A stretch of DNA of 64,000 nt, from assembly GCF_030867145.1 (NCBI RefSeq), contig NC_134440.1:744001-808000 (forward strand), read 5' to 3'. The DNA comes from Opisthocomus hoazin (lineage: Eukaryota; Chordata; Aves; Opisthocomiformes; Opisthocomidae). Under the pieces are notes generated by a model. That model was not told the origin of the DNA. It was given only the letters and a program-made list of their open reading frames with translations, and ran no database searches. A program made the position numbers and the translations under genes. Below are positions 46,030 to 58,249 of the stretch, piece after piece. Each line of letters opens with the position of its first letter. The first letter of the stretch is position 1.

Positions 46030-49000
46030 CTACGAGGCCAGGAGCGTCCAGACGACCGGGACCACCACGAGCGCGGCGTGCGGGACCCTGAGGCTGCAGC
46101 AGGAGTTGTTGCTGGTGAAGATGGGCTCCGGGGACTCGTAGAGGGAATCGTCTGCGGAAGGGGAGGAAGAGAGGGAGGCGTGAGCCGGCGGCAGAGCCGT
46201 GCGGGACGCCGCGCTCCGGGTGACGCTTGGCAGCAGCATCCCCCGCGGCGAGGAGCCGGGTACCAACCCCCCCCAAACCCCGGCACCATCTCAAGATTAA
46301 CGGGGTTTTTAAAAAAGCAAAGGACTCAGGGACTCCCGGCGTCCCCGAAGGTGCCGCTGCCACCCCGACACGGACTGCGAAGGGCAGGGGCACCCGCTCG
46401 CCAACGGCCCGGTGGTCCCGGGGCCAAACCCCGACCGGCGGCAGCGGGGACAGCTCGGTGATGGCCCGGGCTGCTCACACGCTCCCCAGGCTCGGCTCGC
46501 TCGGCTTTGTCACCAGATTCAGGATTTTTACAAATTTAAGGAAAAGCAGCGCCTGGTCCTGTCCGGGGCTGCTCCATCCCCCCACGCACCCGGTCCCCTC
46601 GTCCCCCCGCTCCGGGAGGGTCCCTGCGTGGGGCCACCCGCGACCGGGGTCCCCTGTGCTGGGCGCTTCCAGCCCAGAAGGTTTTGAGGACCCATCCTGG
46701 GGCCAGAGCCGGTGGCGGGTGCCCGGCCCGGGACAGCCCTGGGGGAGCCCCCGCAGCCCCCGGGCACAGCCCCTCGCCCCTCGCCGCGTCGAGGCAGCCC
46801 TGCCAGGGTTATAAAATCCCCACGTTATTAAAATACTAAAAAATAATATCAGGAGAGATTTTTTCCCCCCATTACGCCCTAGTCCTGAACAAAACAGAAT
46901 GATTTTTTACAGATGGTTTCATTATATTGGGTTTTATTTTAAAGCCATGCAAATAAAAAAAGAGAAAGACATCCTTTCACACGGTGACATTTCGCAGGCA
47001 CTCAGCCCTTCCCCGGGGAGAGCTGCTGCCATTTGCTAATTACACGTTAACAGGAGAAGAAAATTATTAATTTGTTTTTTTAAATGGCTGAGTTATTTGA
47101 TTCCAAAAAGTAGCCACTGTGCAGGGTTTATTATTCCCCCTCCCCCGCCCCAATCTGGAAATCCAGCGGCAAACGCCCACCCCTCAGGCGATGCGCCCGC
47201 CGACCCCGTCCCCACCGGGGGGCCACCCTGGGGTCCCCCCCCCGTGCCCCCCGCCACCCCCCGCTCACTCACTCGTCGGCCGAACGTAAACCTTCAGCTT
47301 CAGGCAGGGGCTGTCCACCAGCTTCAGGGGGGACGCGGCTGCGGGGAGGCAGAGGGGGGGGGTTAGGGGGGCAGCAGCTCAGCCCCGCCACGGGACCCCC
47401 CCACTGCCCCCATCACCCCAGCCCGCGGTCAGCACAGCCCCCCCGGGGCCCAGCTCCTGGTGACCCGCGGCCCCCCCGGGACCACCTTGGCAGCCTGGGG
47501 GGGGGCACCAGGCACAGAGCCCCCGGGGGTACTGGGAAACCGGGGGGCCCAGCACCCAGCCATGCTGGGAGGACCCCTCGAGCCGGGGGCTGCAGCCCGC
47601 GGGGAGCCTGGAGGAGGCGGGGAGCACCCGAGCCGCCCCCCAGCAGAGCCCACGGGGGAGGCCCCGTCCCAGCAGAGCCCAGTAAGGGGTCCTCGGTGGT
47701 CCCAGTCCAGCCGGAGCGTCCCTGCGCCGGCACGCGGAGGACGACGGTGCGGGATGACGATCGTCCTCACCGGGAGGGAGTAATTGCGATAATTATCTTG
47801 GTGAGCGTCCCCTCTCAATACGAGGAAATCTGATTTTTCTATATATGTTCTTAAAGGAATTTAATTTTCTTTTTTTTTTAATTAAAGCAGGGGAAGGAGC
47901 ATCGTTTGCAGCGAAGTTTCGTTTCAGCTGGGGGAAGGGAACGGCGACGGGTTGGCGGGAGCGCCGGCAGCCAGCCCTGCCCGGGCACCGCGGCCGCGCA
48001 CCCCCGGACCCCTCGCCCGTCGCGCCCACCCAGCCCCTGTGCCGCGGTCAGCAGGCGCCGGCGGCACCGCGGCTCCCACCGCGCCGGGCGACGCGTCCGC
48101 GGGCACGGCCGCCCCGGCCAGACGCCAGCGCGGCTGCGGGGCCTCGGCCATGGTTTATTTCACCCCTCTCCTTCCCTCTTCTCCCCGGCGCGACACCGCA
48201 CGCGGGGACGCGGCGGGGAGCTGGGACGAGCCGTGCCCGCCACGCCAGGCCCCGCCACGCCACGCGGGCATCCCGCAGCCGCTCGGCCGCCGGCTCCGTG
48301 CCCGGGGCCAGCCGCTGCCCTTGACCCGGCGCGGGGAGCGCGGGCTCGGCCCCGCGCCGCCGAGGTTAATGGCGTTCCAATTTGCGAGCTCGAGGAGGAG
48401 GTAATTTCTTTTCTTTCATGTCTGCTAAACGCGGCTCCTCCACCAGGCGTAATTTCTAATGTTCCGCCTGACAGGAATTCTAACCGCTTTAGCAATGATC
48501 AGCTTCACCATTTACTTCTGTGTAATCTCTCCCTAACGACATTAAAAATAAAAAAAAAAAAAATAAAATACAACAAGGGGGGGGGAAGAGAGAGTTGTAG
48601 ACGCGGTTATTTCGCGAGTGACATTTTACAGGGGGAGAGGGAGAGGCGGAAAAAATGGTAATTTAATATAGATAAAAGGAAGAAATTAAGTGGGCTGAAA
48701 ACAGATGCTTTAGGAAAAAAGGGGGAGAAATAACACGGAAGAGCAGCGCGCTGCGCAGAGAGCCGTCCCTGTCCCCCCGCGACGCCCTCGAGGGCGCGGG
48801 GGTCGCGGCTTCGCTTTTTTCCTCCCCCCTCCCTCGGTCGCCGGTCGCCCAGCGCCCGACCGAGCCCGTCCGCCGGTGCTTCCACGGCTCCCGCGCCGGC
48901 CGCCCGGCTCCTCGTGCCCTCCTGGGTCCCGGCCCCCGCGCCCGGCGCCGGAAATTCAGCGAGGGGGCTGATCTGCTCCCCCCCCCGGGGACCCGATCCT

Positions 49001-50246
49001 GCGGCCAGCGCCCAGGCCCCCGCCCGGAAGCTTTCCCCCAGCGGGGGTCAGCCAGCTCGGGCTGCATCCGTCGGGCAAGGGAGAGCACGGGGACACACGG
49101 GAGCGCGTGGGGGAACACGGGAGGGTGTGGGTGAACATGGGAGCGTGTGGGAGAACGTGGGAACACACGGGAGCGTGTGGGAGAACATGAGAGCGTGTGG
49201 GAGAACGTGGGAGGGTGTGGGAGAACGTGGGAGGGTGTGGGAGAACATGGGAACACATGGGAGCGCGTGGGAGAACATGGGAGCATGTGGGAGAACGTGG
49301 GAACACACAGGAGTGTGTGGGAGAATGTGGGAGGGTGTGGGAGAACATGGGAGAGTGTGGGAGAACATGGGAACACATGGGAGCGTGTGGGAGAACATGG
49401 GAACACACAGGAGCGTGTGGGAGAACATGGGAACACACGGGAACGCGTGGGAGAACATGGGAGCGTGTGGGAGAACATGGGAGCGTGTGGGAGAACATGG
49501 GAACACATGGGAGAACATGGGAACACACGGGAGCGCGTGGGAACACACAGGGCCACGGCCCGGGGCTGGCAGGGCTGCACCACTGCTCTGCTGCAGCACC
49601 CTCACCAGTGCCCAGCCGTGGTCCCACCGGGATGAGACCCCCGTCCCCGTCACCCCGCGGTCCCCGGGAAGTCCTGGTCCCTCCCGCGCCCGCCCCACGC
49701 CCACGGCTGTGGCCCAGCCCCGGCGAAGGCTTCCGGCGCCGAGCACGCGCCGGCCGGGGTCTCCGCCTGGAGCCAGACGCCGGGGCCACCAGCACGAGGG
49801 CACGGCTGGGTCTGGGGGCTTCGCGGTGCTCTGGGTCACCGACGCGAACCCGTGGCTCAGCGCCCGGGTCCGGCGCGCACCGCGGGGCGGTGCTGGGGAC
49901 GTCCCCGGGCCCCTGCGCGCCCCCTCCCCGCCCCCCCCGCGGCGGCCCCCGCTCACAGATGTAGTAGTACTCGTGGCCAGGTCTGAACTCGAAACCCAGC
50001 GAGAAGGGGGTGAAGAGCTGGAACTTCTCGGAAAACTTGAGGGGCCCGTTGGGGGAGTCGGGCCGGTTGCACTCCCAGCGCTTGAAGCCCCTCTGCCGGT
50101 GGTCGCAGGACGCGTGCCCCTCGTAGTTGACCATGTAGAGGACGTAGCGCTCCATCTGCTCGGGCAGCGGCTCCTCGTAGTGCGGGCAGTAGATGTCCAG
50201 GTAGTCGTTGATGCTCACCTCCACCGTGTAGTCCCCGTGGTGAAAC
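46030..50246 (-). CDS. EFNA2: EFNA2 (ephrin-A2), exons 2-4; exon 1 right of the window
   Basis: A GPI-anchored ligand for EphA receptors at the cell surface; in birds and mammals it guides axons, for example retinal axons in the tectum. Exon 2 (49957-50246) encodes [20 protein letters not shown], the receptor-binding G-H loop [13 protein letters not shown], and ends at EYYYI. Exon 3 (47273-47338) encodes [21 protein letters not shown]. Exon 4 (46030-46151) encodes [18 protein letters not shown] and the hydrophobic GPI-signal tail [14 protein letters not shown], then TAG. The four cysteines of the two ephrin disulfides are present (DIYC, HASC, RWEC, DSPC). NDS and NNS are possible glycosylation sites. 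[10 protein letters not shown] near the C-terminus marks ephrin-A2. All three exons splice in frame (290, 66 and 122 nt). The signal peptide and first residues (the YAVYWNRSNP part) were searched for and not found up to 64,000. Confidence 0.95.
46815..47110. promoter_or_regulatory. AT-rich island in EFNA2 intron 3 with a perfect octamer
   Basis: About 300 bp, AT-rich, with ATGCAAAT at 46947-46954 (POU octamer), TGCTAATTACACGTTAAC and AAATTATTAATTTG. It lies between exons 4 and 3. Candidate intronic enhancer. Confidence 0.4.
47790..47900. promoter_or_regulatory. AT-rich island in EFNA2 intron 2
   Basis: Contains GTAATTGCGATAATTATC (two TAATT cores in inverted order) and a T-rich run. GC-rich DNA on both sides. 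Confidence 0.3.
48380..48740. promoter_or_regulatory. AT-rich island in EFNA2 intron 2, second
   Basis: About 360 bp with GAGGTAATTTC, CGTAATTTCTAATG, a poly-A run and GGTAATTTAATATAG. The three GTAATTT elements suggest a homeodomain-bound element; the A-run could instead mark an old insertion. Confidence 0.3.
49081..49550. repeat. Decamer satellite (GGGAGCGTGT / GGGAGAACAT / GGGAACACAC) in EFNA2 intron 2
   Basis: About 47 head-to-tail units of exactly 10 bp over 470 bp, keeping register throughout. Three unit types recur in mixed order, with G-GGAGA(A/G)-purine on one strand. Because the period is not a multiple of three and stops are rare, all frames are open on both strands. The apparent Cys/His/Pro-rich proteins are artefacts. 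It ends 400 bp before EFNA2 exon 2. Confidence 0.97.
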
Positions 50247-51110
50247 CTGCGGGAGAGGCCGGCGTCGGCGGGGCCACGTTTCACCGCATCCCGCCGGCCC
50301 CGCGCACGCCGGAGCCTTGTTTGCCCGCGACCCAGCACCGCACCCAGCCCAGCTCAGCCCCACCACCCCTCCCCGGCACCCTGGCCCACCCCGGCACCCC
50401 CAGTAACCGACAAGCTTCGCCCCGAGCCTCTTTGTTCGGCACCGCCGGGAAATCATGATGCCGGGCGCCGCGGTGGGCGCGCGGGCACCGCTGCGGCCGG
50501 GCGCCGCAATCCCGGTGTGATCTGCCTCTCTGGCACTGATTACCTCAGAGATTCAGGGATTAGCGGTGTTGGGAACGCCGCGGCACCCCGGCAGCTCCCA
50601 CCCGGCAGCCACCCCCTCTGGCTCCTCGGGGCGAACCCTGCGACCCCCCCGTCCCCGAACCGCAACCCGTGGGGGGACGTTGCAGACCCCCGGCGCTGCC
50701 GACACCAAACCCGCCGGCTCCCCAGGAGCCAGCCTGGCAGCTCGGCTTCCCCCGCCATGTCCAGCGCGTTTGCGTCGCTAATTAACCTGAGGCTCCCGCA
50801 CGCGCTCTCCCGCCAGCAGAAAGCCCCCCGCCTCGCCGCGACCGGGGACGCCCCACGGCTCCGGGGCCAGCGCTGCCGGACCCCGAGGCGCAGCCCCACA
50901 CGCATCCCTGCGGCTCGGTCCCGGGGCGGTCGGTGGCCGGAGGGGCCAGCGGGCCCTGGGTGGGATGGGGACGGTGGCCACAGCCCCCCCGGCCACCCCA
51001 AGGCAGCGTCTCGGCGCTCCCCGACACCCCCCGCGCCCGCCCGAGCCCCCAGCGGCTGCGAGCAGGGCTGAGGCTGGCTCAAACTCATCACACAGGACTG
51101 CCCGAGCGCG

Positions 51111-51500
51111 CATCCCTGCATCCCCACATCCCTGCATCCTGCATCCCCGCATCCCTGCATCCCCGCATCCCTGTGATCCCTGCATCCCCGCATCCCTGCA
51201 TCCCCGCATCCCCGCATCCTGCATCCCCGCATCCCTGCATCCTCACATCCCTGCATCCTCACATCCCTGCATCCCTGTGATCCCTGCATCCCTGCATCCC
51301 CGCATCCTGCATCCCTGTGATCCCTGCGTCCCTGCATCCCCACACCCCCGCATCCTGCATCCCCACATCCCTGCATCCCCACATCCCTGCATCCTGCATC
51401 CCCGCATCCCTGCATCCCTGCATCCTGCATCCTCACATCCCCACATCCCCGTGATCCCTGCATCCCCACATCCCCACATCCCCACATCCCCACATCCCCG
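51111..51500. repeat. CATCCCTG/CATCCCCG octamer array
   Basis: About 390 bp of 8-bp units (CATCCCTG, CATCCCCG, CATCCCCA, CATCCTG) with occasional inserted TGTGATCC. In EFNA2 intron 1. Complementary in type to the GGGATG arrays at 26,661 and 27,305. Confidence 0.95.
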
Positions 51501-51659
51501 GGGCGGCCGAGCGCCGGCGGGGAAGGCAGCGCAGCATCAGAGGAGGGAGACCCAGAAGGGACCCCGCACCCCAAAAAGGGAAGGGGGGACCGCAGCCGGG
51601 GGGGGGTGGCCCCCCAGCCTCGCCGGAGCAGCCTGGCGGCGGCCGGCCCCCGTCCTGCT

Positions 51660-52090
51660 CATTACCTGCTTCATAAGCACTCTGATCACACAGGGAAAGG
51701 CGCTAATTAAGGAGCAGGGTTTTTCTCTCTCTCCTTCGCTCTCCTTTCCCGAGTCAGCTGTGCCAACCCTGCCCCTGGCAAGGTAACATTGTAAAATGTA
51801 AAATTAATACAAAGGGCCAGGATTTACTGGGAAACAATTTTCAAACGCGCACAAAACAATAAAAAAAACCCCAAACGCCCCCCTCGCCTCTTCTCTCCGT
51901 CTTTTAAAAAATTATTTATTTTAATGATTGTTATTAAAGCCCAAGCAAAGGCGATTGTAACGGGAGGGCCTATGCTTATCAGGGGAATAATAATAATAAT
52001 TATATTTTCTGAAAAAAAAAATCAACTAAATCCAAGGGCCTTCTCCAGACTGACAAATTGCTGAATTAAAGCTGATTAGCTGTGATAAAT
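51660..52090. promoter_or_regulatory. AT-rich island in EFNA2 intron 1
   Basis: About 430 bp with GGCGCTAATTAAGGAGC, an ATA/ATT triplet run near 51,990 and CTGAATTAAAGCTGATTAGC. Complex AT-rich sequence in a CpG-rich intron; candidate enhancer. Confidence 0.35.
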
Positions 52091-52699
52091 GGCGCAGACG
52101 GAGACGGGCGCTGGCGGGGGCTGCGGGGAGGGGTCACCCTGGGCTGCGGTGGGCAGCGGGTGCTGGGGAGCCGCGGGGAGCCCCGGCACGGGGCACCCCA
52201 GCCCGCGTGGGTCCTGGGCACCCCCAGCCCCACCGAGCGTGGGAGAGACCCCCGCGCCCCGGCACCCCCCTGATGCCCCTCGGCGTCCCCGTCCCCACCA
52301 GGCGTGAGCCCACCTCCCCGCCCAGCCCAGTGCTCCCAGTATCACACCGTCGGGTTTCAGGCTAAGAACTGGCTTTGGAGGGGTGGGTGTGGGGTGGGGG
52401 CTCCAGCCAGCGCCCTGTCCCCGTCCCCATCCCTGTCCCCCTCCCCGCAGACCCCTCACCGGGGCCAGGGATGCCACAAGGCGTTAATTGGCCCCGGGGG
52501 ACGCTGTGCCGGAGCCCAGGCCAGGGCTGGACCAGGCGTCCCCGCCATCGCCCAGACCCCCCCACACCCCCTCCAGTGCCGGGGCCCCGGGGCCGCTGCA
52601 CCCCGCATCCGGCGAGCGGGCAGGGGCCGGGGCTGCCACCCCGGGGGCTGCGTGTCCCCCGGCACCGGGTGACTTTGTCTCGGCTCTGTCCCGGCTTTT

Positions 52700-52800
52700 C
52701 CTTGCCGGCAAATCTTTATTAATGTCTCCGCTTCCCCCTGCTGATTCACCCCCTCCTATAAATATTCCATTTCTGCCTGATCAAATATTCCCTCCCGGCA
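52700..52800. promoter_or_regulatory. Small AT-rich island with a MEF2-like site
   Basis: CTATAAATA at 52756-52764 fits a MEF2 consensus. AAATCTTTATTAATG and GATCAAATATTCC flank it. Confidence 0.35.
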
Positions 52801-53750
52801 GCGCTGCGGAACGCGGCGACCCGGGGGCCCGAAGAGCCGCTCGCCGCAGGGAAGGGGCTCATTCGGAGGCCCCCCGGGGACGCGGGGACGGGGGTCCCTG
52901 GCACTGTGCCACAGGGCACCCCATGGTCAGGCACAGCGTCCGGCGCAGGGCCGGCAGCTCACGGAGCCGCTGTGGTCCCGTCCCATCCCTGGCACCGGGC
53001 GTCCGGAGCTGCGACCGGAGCCGCCACCGCCGCGTCCTGGCAGGGTTTGGCTTCAAACCTCCCCGGCACCATCGGGCCGATAACGGCCCCGCCAGCCGCG
53101 TCCGGGGGTTACTGGGATGCGCCCCTGGAACGGGGAGCCGCAGCGCTCGCGCCGAGCCCCGTCCCTCCGGCAGCAACCGCCCGCAGCCCACTCCAGCGGG
53201 GAGGGGGACGGATCCGGCATGGAGCACCCATACGTACGGGTGTGCGCAGAGCCGAGCCCCAGCCGGCAGCACGGCAGGCACCGGGCGCAGCGTGGCACGG
53301 AGCAGCCGAGCACGTGGGCAGAGGCGCCGGCGCCGGCCGCGCTCCGATAACCGAATTTGCCGGCCGAGGCGCGGCGGAGGCTCGCACGGAGCCGCCTGTT
53401 AATTTGTGATCGTTTAAGTCGTTCGGTTCGCGAAATGTCAACCGCGTTTTAAAACCCCGCGCCGCGCACGCCCGCAGCAGGGCTGCCAGGCCGCGCTAAT
53501 TAAAACGAGAGGGGTTTGGACTGGCTGAGCGAGGCACCTCGCTAACTCGCCTGCTTCAGGACAGAAACAACGAACCGCGCCTTTCCGCCGCGCAGCGAAG
53601 GGCGAGCGGCCGGGCCGAGCGGGTGCCAGCAGCCCCTCTCCGGCTCCCCGGCTCCGGCGCGCTCCCGGAGAGCAGCGGCATGCCGGCACGAGCCGCAGCG
53701 CCGCGAACCAGAGCCGGGAGCTGCCGCAGGCGCCCGGGCAGAGCCCCGCG

Positions 53751-54405
53751 CCCGGCTCACAGGCCCAGGGTGGCACACGCCGCGTCGTGCCCGGCTCACA
53801 GCTCCGGGGTGGCACACGCCGCGTCGTGCCCGGCTCACAGCTCCGGGGTGGCACGCACTGTGTTGTGCCTGGCACACAGCTCCGGGATGGCATGTGCCGC
53901 TCTGGGGTGGCACACACCGTGTCATGCCCGGCTCACAGCTCCGGGGTGGCACATGCCGCGTCGTGCCCGGCACACAGCTCCGGGGTGGCATGTCCTGCTC
54001 CGGGGTGGCACACACCATGTCGTGCCCAGCTCACAGCTCCGGGATGGCACGTCCCGCTCCGCTGTGGCACGCACCGCGTCGTGCCTGGCACACAGCTCAG
54101 GGATGGCACACGCTGCGTCGTGCCCGGCTCACAGCTCCGGGGTGGCACATCCCGCTCCGCTGTGGCACGCACCGCGTCGTGCCCGGCTCACAGCTCCGGG
54201 GTGGCACGTCCCGCTCTGCTGTGGCACGCACCGCGTCGTGCCCAGCACAGAGCTCCGGGGTGGCACGTCCTGCTCCGGGGTGGCACACGCCGCATCGTGC
54301 CCGGCTCACAGCTCCGGGGTGGCACACGCCGCATCGTGCCCGGCTCACAGCTCCGGGGTGGCACGTCCCGCTCTGCTGTGGCACACACCGCGTCGTGCCC
54401 GGCAC
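53751..54405. repeat. 39-bp minisatellite (GGGGTGGCACACGCCGCGTC type)
   Basis: About 650 bp. The basic 39-bp unit joins CTCCGGGGTGGCACACGCCG to CGTCGTGCCCGGCTCACAG. Some units are extended by about 20 bp with a second GGCACGTCCCGCTC part, giving a higher-order structure. The 39-bp period is thirteen codons, so ORFs of 250-500 codons appear in several frames of both strands. I treat them as artefacts. Confidence 0.95.
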
Positions 54406-55051
54406 GCTGTGCTCCAGCCCGGCACACCTCTCTCCCCGCAGGGCAGGCACCGCTTGGGCCGGCGCACGCCGGCAGAGCCCGTGGACCTGCGCCCACGTCC
54501 TGGCGCTTCCCCTTCCCCGCGGGTGCCGGCCTGGGGTGAGTGGGACAGAGAGCCCCAAGTCCCCGAGCCCCGCGGAGCCCGGCTCCGGGCACGGACGGGG
54601 CAAAGCGCCGGCTCCACCGGGGACGGCAGCAAGCGAGAGGAGACCCCCCCTTCGGCACACCAGGAACGCCGATGGACACCGCTGCCCAGCCGAGCCAGAG
54701 CTCAGCTCCCAGCAGATCGGGGTTTCTGTCGCTCCGCCTGGACAGCCCCAGCCCCGCGGCAGCCGGGACCCCACGTCCCCCCGGCCACGGAGCCAGCGCA
54801 GGGGTCCCCGGCTGCGGTCCTGGGGGGCTGCGGTGGCAGCTGCGCAATTCGCTGTCCCGCAGCCGTGGGGGAATCACCGACCCCTTGGCAGCGCCTGTGT
54901 CAGCGCCCGGGGAAACGGCACCCAGGGGCGTGCTCCGGAGGATGCGCCAGCGCAGGGCTGCACCCCGGGGCTCATCGCGGGCGAGCGGGCGCCAACAGCA
55001 GCACCCCCCGCGCCGCAGCTCCGCAAGCTGCACACGGCCAGGGCAACACAC

Positions 55052-55440
55052 GCCATGGGACGGGGCTGATGCCACTGCCGGGGCTGATGCCGTCACCGGG
55101 GATGATGCTACAGGATGGGGACGACGCCATGGGACGGGGCTGATGCCATGGGATGAGGCTGATGCCATCACTGGGGCTGATGCTGTTGCTGGGGGTGATG
55201 CCATGGGATAGGGATGATGCCATCACCAGGAATGATGCCATGGGACGGGGCTGATGCCACGGGATGGGGCTGATGCCATCACTGGGGCTGATGCCATGGG
55301 ATAGGGATGATGCCATCACCAGGAATGATGCCATGGGATGGGGCTGATGCCATGGGACGGGGCTGATGCCGTCACCAGGAATGATGCCATGGGATGGGGC
55401 TGATGCCATGGGATGGGGCCCATGCCATCACCGGGGCCAA
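55052..55440. repeat. GATGCCATGGGATGGGGCT minisatellite
   Basis: About 390 bp built from two interchangeable modules, GATGCCATGGGACGGGGCT and GATGCCATCACCGGGGCT, in irregular order. It begins about 650 bp after the 39-bp array. Confidence 0.93.
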
Positions 55441-56429
55441 GGCCGCAGCCCGCCGCCGCCACCGGTGCCCCGCCAGCGGGCACGGAGCTCGCCCACCGCC
55501 CAAGGGGTTAACCGCTTACCCGGGAGCTGCGTTTCTCCCTGACAGAGACGGATGGCGCGGGCGCCCGCCTCGCCCCGGCGGGACGTCACGCTCGACAATT
55601 GACCACGCGCAGCTTTCAGCTCTGTCAGCTGCCATTAAGGCTGGGATCCTGGCTAATTGGGTGCTTCATTAGGGGCATTCGTTACTGTTAGCGCTGCCTG
55701 ACAGCCGGGCCGGCAGGCAGGGGACAGGCTGCTCGGCGGCCCCCCACGCGGGGAGGGAACCCCCGGGGACAGCCCACGGCCTCGCCCGCACACCCGGGAC
55801 AACCCCGGCTCCCGCCGCCGGCAGCACCGAGCACCCTCCGGCACCCTGGGGTCCCGGCACCGGGACCCGCCACCCGCTCCACCTCGGGTTGGGTTTAACT
55901 GGTGACTTCCCCAGCGCCGACACGCGCCCGGCGCGAGCGGGAAGGCGTCGGAGTGAAACCGCCTGGAACAAAACATGGGAGCTCGTGGCGCAGCTCCGCC
56001 GCCCTCCCCCGCTCCCGCGCCACAGCGGCACCCGAACCCCCCCCGTGCCCCCGCACCGCGTCCAGCACCTCCACGCCGGGAGCCCGCTGGCTTCCAGAGC
56101 GTTCACCTCTCGGATGTCTGCGGGGAAAACCCCCCCGAGCGCCCGTCCTGCAAACCCACGCGCCGGAGGCACCCCCGCCCCGAGACCCCGGCCCCCGCCG
56201 CAGAGCCAACCGGGAGCAGCAAACCCCACCCGCACCCCAATGCCTGCAGCTCCCCCAGCCCGCGGGACCCCGACCCTGGTCCCGGTGCCCCCCGCCGCGG
56301 CCGGTGCCTCGGTTTCCCCTCCGGGAAGCAGCAGCGTCCCCCCAAAGCCCCCAAAGGCGACCCAGCGCGGGAACAAAGCGGATTTGTGTCTTGGTCTCGC
56401 TGCACCCCGCCAGGCCAGCCAGTGTCCCA

Positions 56430-56620
56430 AGGGTTAAAGAATTCAGATTTTTCTTTCCTGAACAGCTTGAAAAGAGATATGATTGCGCTCGCTGAAATAC
56501 GGGGCGGGGGGGGGGATATTATAGATGGAAAAGAGCTATTTAAGCTGAAGAACGGTGTTGGCACATAAACAAATGGGTATAAACTGGTCATGAATAAATT
56601 GAGGCTGGAAATTAGGAGGT
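56430..56620. promoter_or_regulatory. AT-rich island in EFNA2 intron 1, second
   Basis: Contains GGGTTAAAGAATTCAG, GATATGATTGCGCTCGC, TATTATAGATGGAAAAG and GGTCATGAATAAATTGAGG. Non-repetitive; borders are GC-rich. Confidence 0.3.
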
Positions 56621-57166
56621 TTGGAACCGCCGAAGGAGCGAGGGGCTGGCGGGGGCTGGCGGGGGCAGCGAGGTGAGGAGGGGGCTTGGGGCAGGGTGCT
56701 GCCGGCGCCGGGGTCCCGGGCGTGGGGGTCCCCCCAGCCCCAAGGGCACCCGTCCTCGCGGGGCCAGGCGCTGAGATGCTTAAAACCTCCCGTACGCTTT
56801 CATCTCCGGCAATCTCCTCCATTCAAATCGTCGCAGCGTGATCGGCAGTAATAAGCCTATTACGGAGCAAAATAAAACACAGCAGCCCCCCCCCGACACC
56901 AGCCCCCCACCTCGCCCGCCGCCCTCTCGCTGGCTTTTCAACGCAACCGGATGAAAACGCAGCTGCGGCACGGCCAACGCCAGCCCCCCGCCGGCCCCCG
57001 CCGCGGGACCCCAGCCAGGACAGGCACGATGCGGCCCCTTGGCAGGGGGGGCGGCCAATGGCCCCCGCGGCAGCGGCACGGCTCCGCTCTGCATGAATCC
57101 CGGTGCTCGGCTGGTTCCTGGCACGTCCGCAGCCGGTGACGGACTTCACACCGGGAGCACTGAAGC

Positions 57167-57629
57167 CACAGAATCCCAGAGTCACAGCATGGTGGGGGTT
57201 GGCAGGGCCCTCTGGGGTCCCCCAGCCCAGCCCCCTGCCCAAGCAGGGTCACCCAGAGCAGGGGGCACAGCACCGCGGCCAGGCGGGGCTGGAATATCTC
57301 CAGAGAAGGAGACTCCACAGCCCCTCTGGGCAGCCTGGGCCAGGGCTCCGGCACCCTCAGAGGGAAGAAGTTCTTCCTCGGGTTCAGCTGGAGCTTCCTT
57401 TGCTCCAGTTTGTGCCCATTGCCCCTTGTCCTGTCGCTGGGCACCACTGAACAGAGTCTGGCCCCATCCTTCTGACCCCCACCCTGCAGATATTTATGGG
57501 CATTTCGAAGGTCCCCTCTCAGCCTTCTCTTCTCCAGGCTGAACAAGCCCAGCTCCCTCAGCCTCTCCTCGTAGCAGAGATGCTCCAGGCCCCTCCTCAT
57601 CCTCGCAGCCCTGCACTGGGCTCTCTGTC
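57167..57629 (-). mobile_element. CR1 LINE, 5'-truncated, copy 3
   Basis: Same CR1 3' segment as copy 1, on the minus strand, about 460 bp, ending at the GTGACTCTGGGATTCTGTGG octamer end. Differs from copies 1 and 4 at scattered single bases. Confidence 0.92.
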
Positions 57630-58249
57630 CCATCCCGTCTGCTTCTCCTTCTCCTGGGCCAGGCGGCACCGCGGTCCCGCCGGATGCCGAGCGCAGCGCC
57701 GGGCGCCGGATGGGGCCATCCGGGGGTTTTGGCCACGCGTCGGTCACAGGGACCTGAGGCAGATCCACCTTCCCCGCTCCAGAGCGGCCGCGGCGCCCGG
57801 AGCAAAAGCCGCTTGCGGGGTCCGGGAGGGGACGGAGCCGGAGTCGGATGCACCCGGACGTCTGGGTCCATCTGGTTTGACCCAGGGGGGGTCCGGTGTC
57901 CCCCCCGCCTCATCCCATCGCCCTGCCGGTGCCAAGGTTTATTTTAACCATGTTGGTAAAACGCTTTACCTGCCCAGGGAGCGAGCGCGGCCACCCCAGT
58001 GCCACCAGCACCCACCGCCTCCCACGCCTCTGCCGGGCTGTGCCGGGGGACCCCCGCATCCCACCCGGCGCTCGCAGGGATGAGGCGACGCTCCGGGTTC
58101 CGGCAGCAGCCGCCCCGGCCCCGCGCCACGGAGGCGGTGACGAGCCCCGGTCCCGGCGGTGTCCCCAGCGCCGCGGCGGCGGGGCAGAGCGGGGACGCGC
58201 GGCGGCTCGCGGTACGCCTGTAACGCGGTCCTGAGGGACCCGCCGTACA

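Noticed and set aside
49081-49550. CRISPR-like regular repeats
   Set aside because: Units are contiguous with no unique spacers, and the DNA is vertebrate nuclear. A satellite, not CRISPR.
48914-50458. 514-codon plus-strand ORF
   Set aside because: It is antisense to EFNA2 exon 2 and runs through the decamer array. The frame is open only because the DNA is GC-rich and repetitive.
53623-55143. 506-codon plus-strand ORF and overlapping minus-strand ORFs
   Set aside because: Produced by the 39-bp minisatellite, whose period is a multiple of three. No domain, and both strands are equally open.
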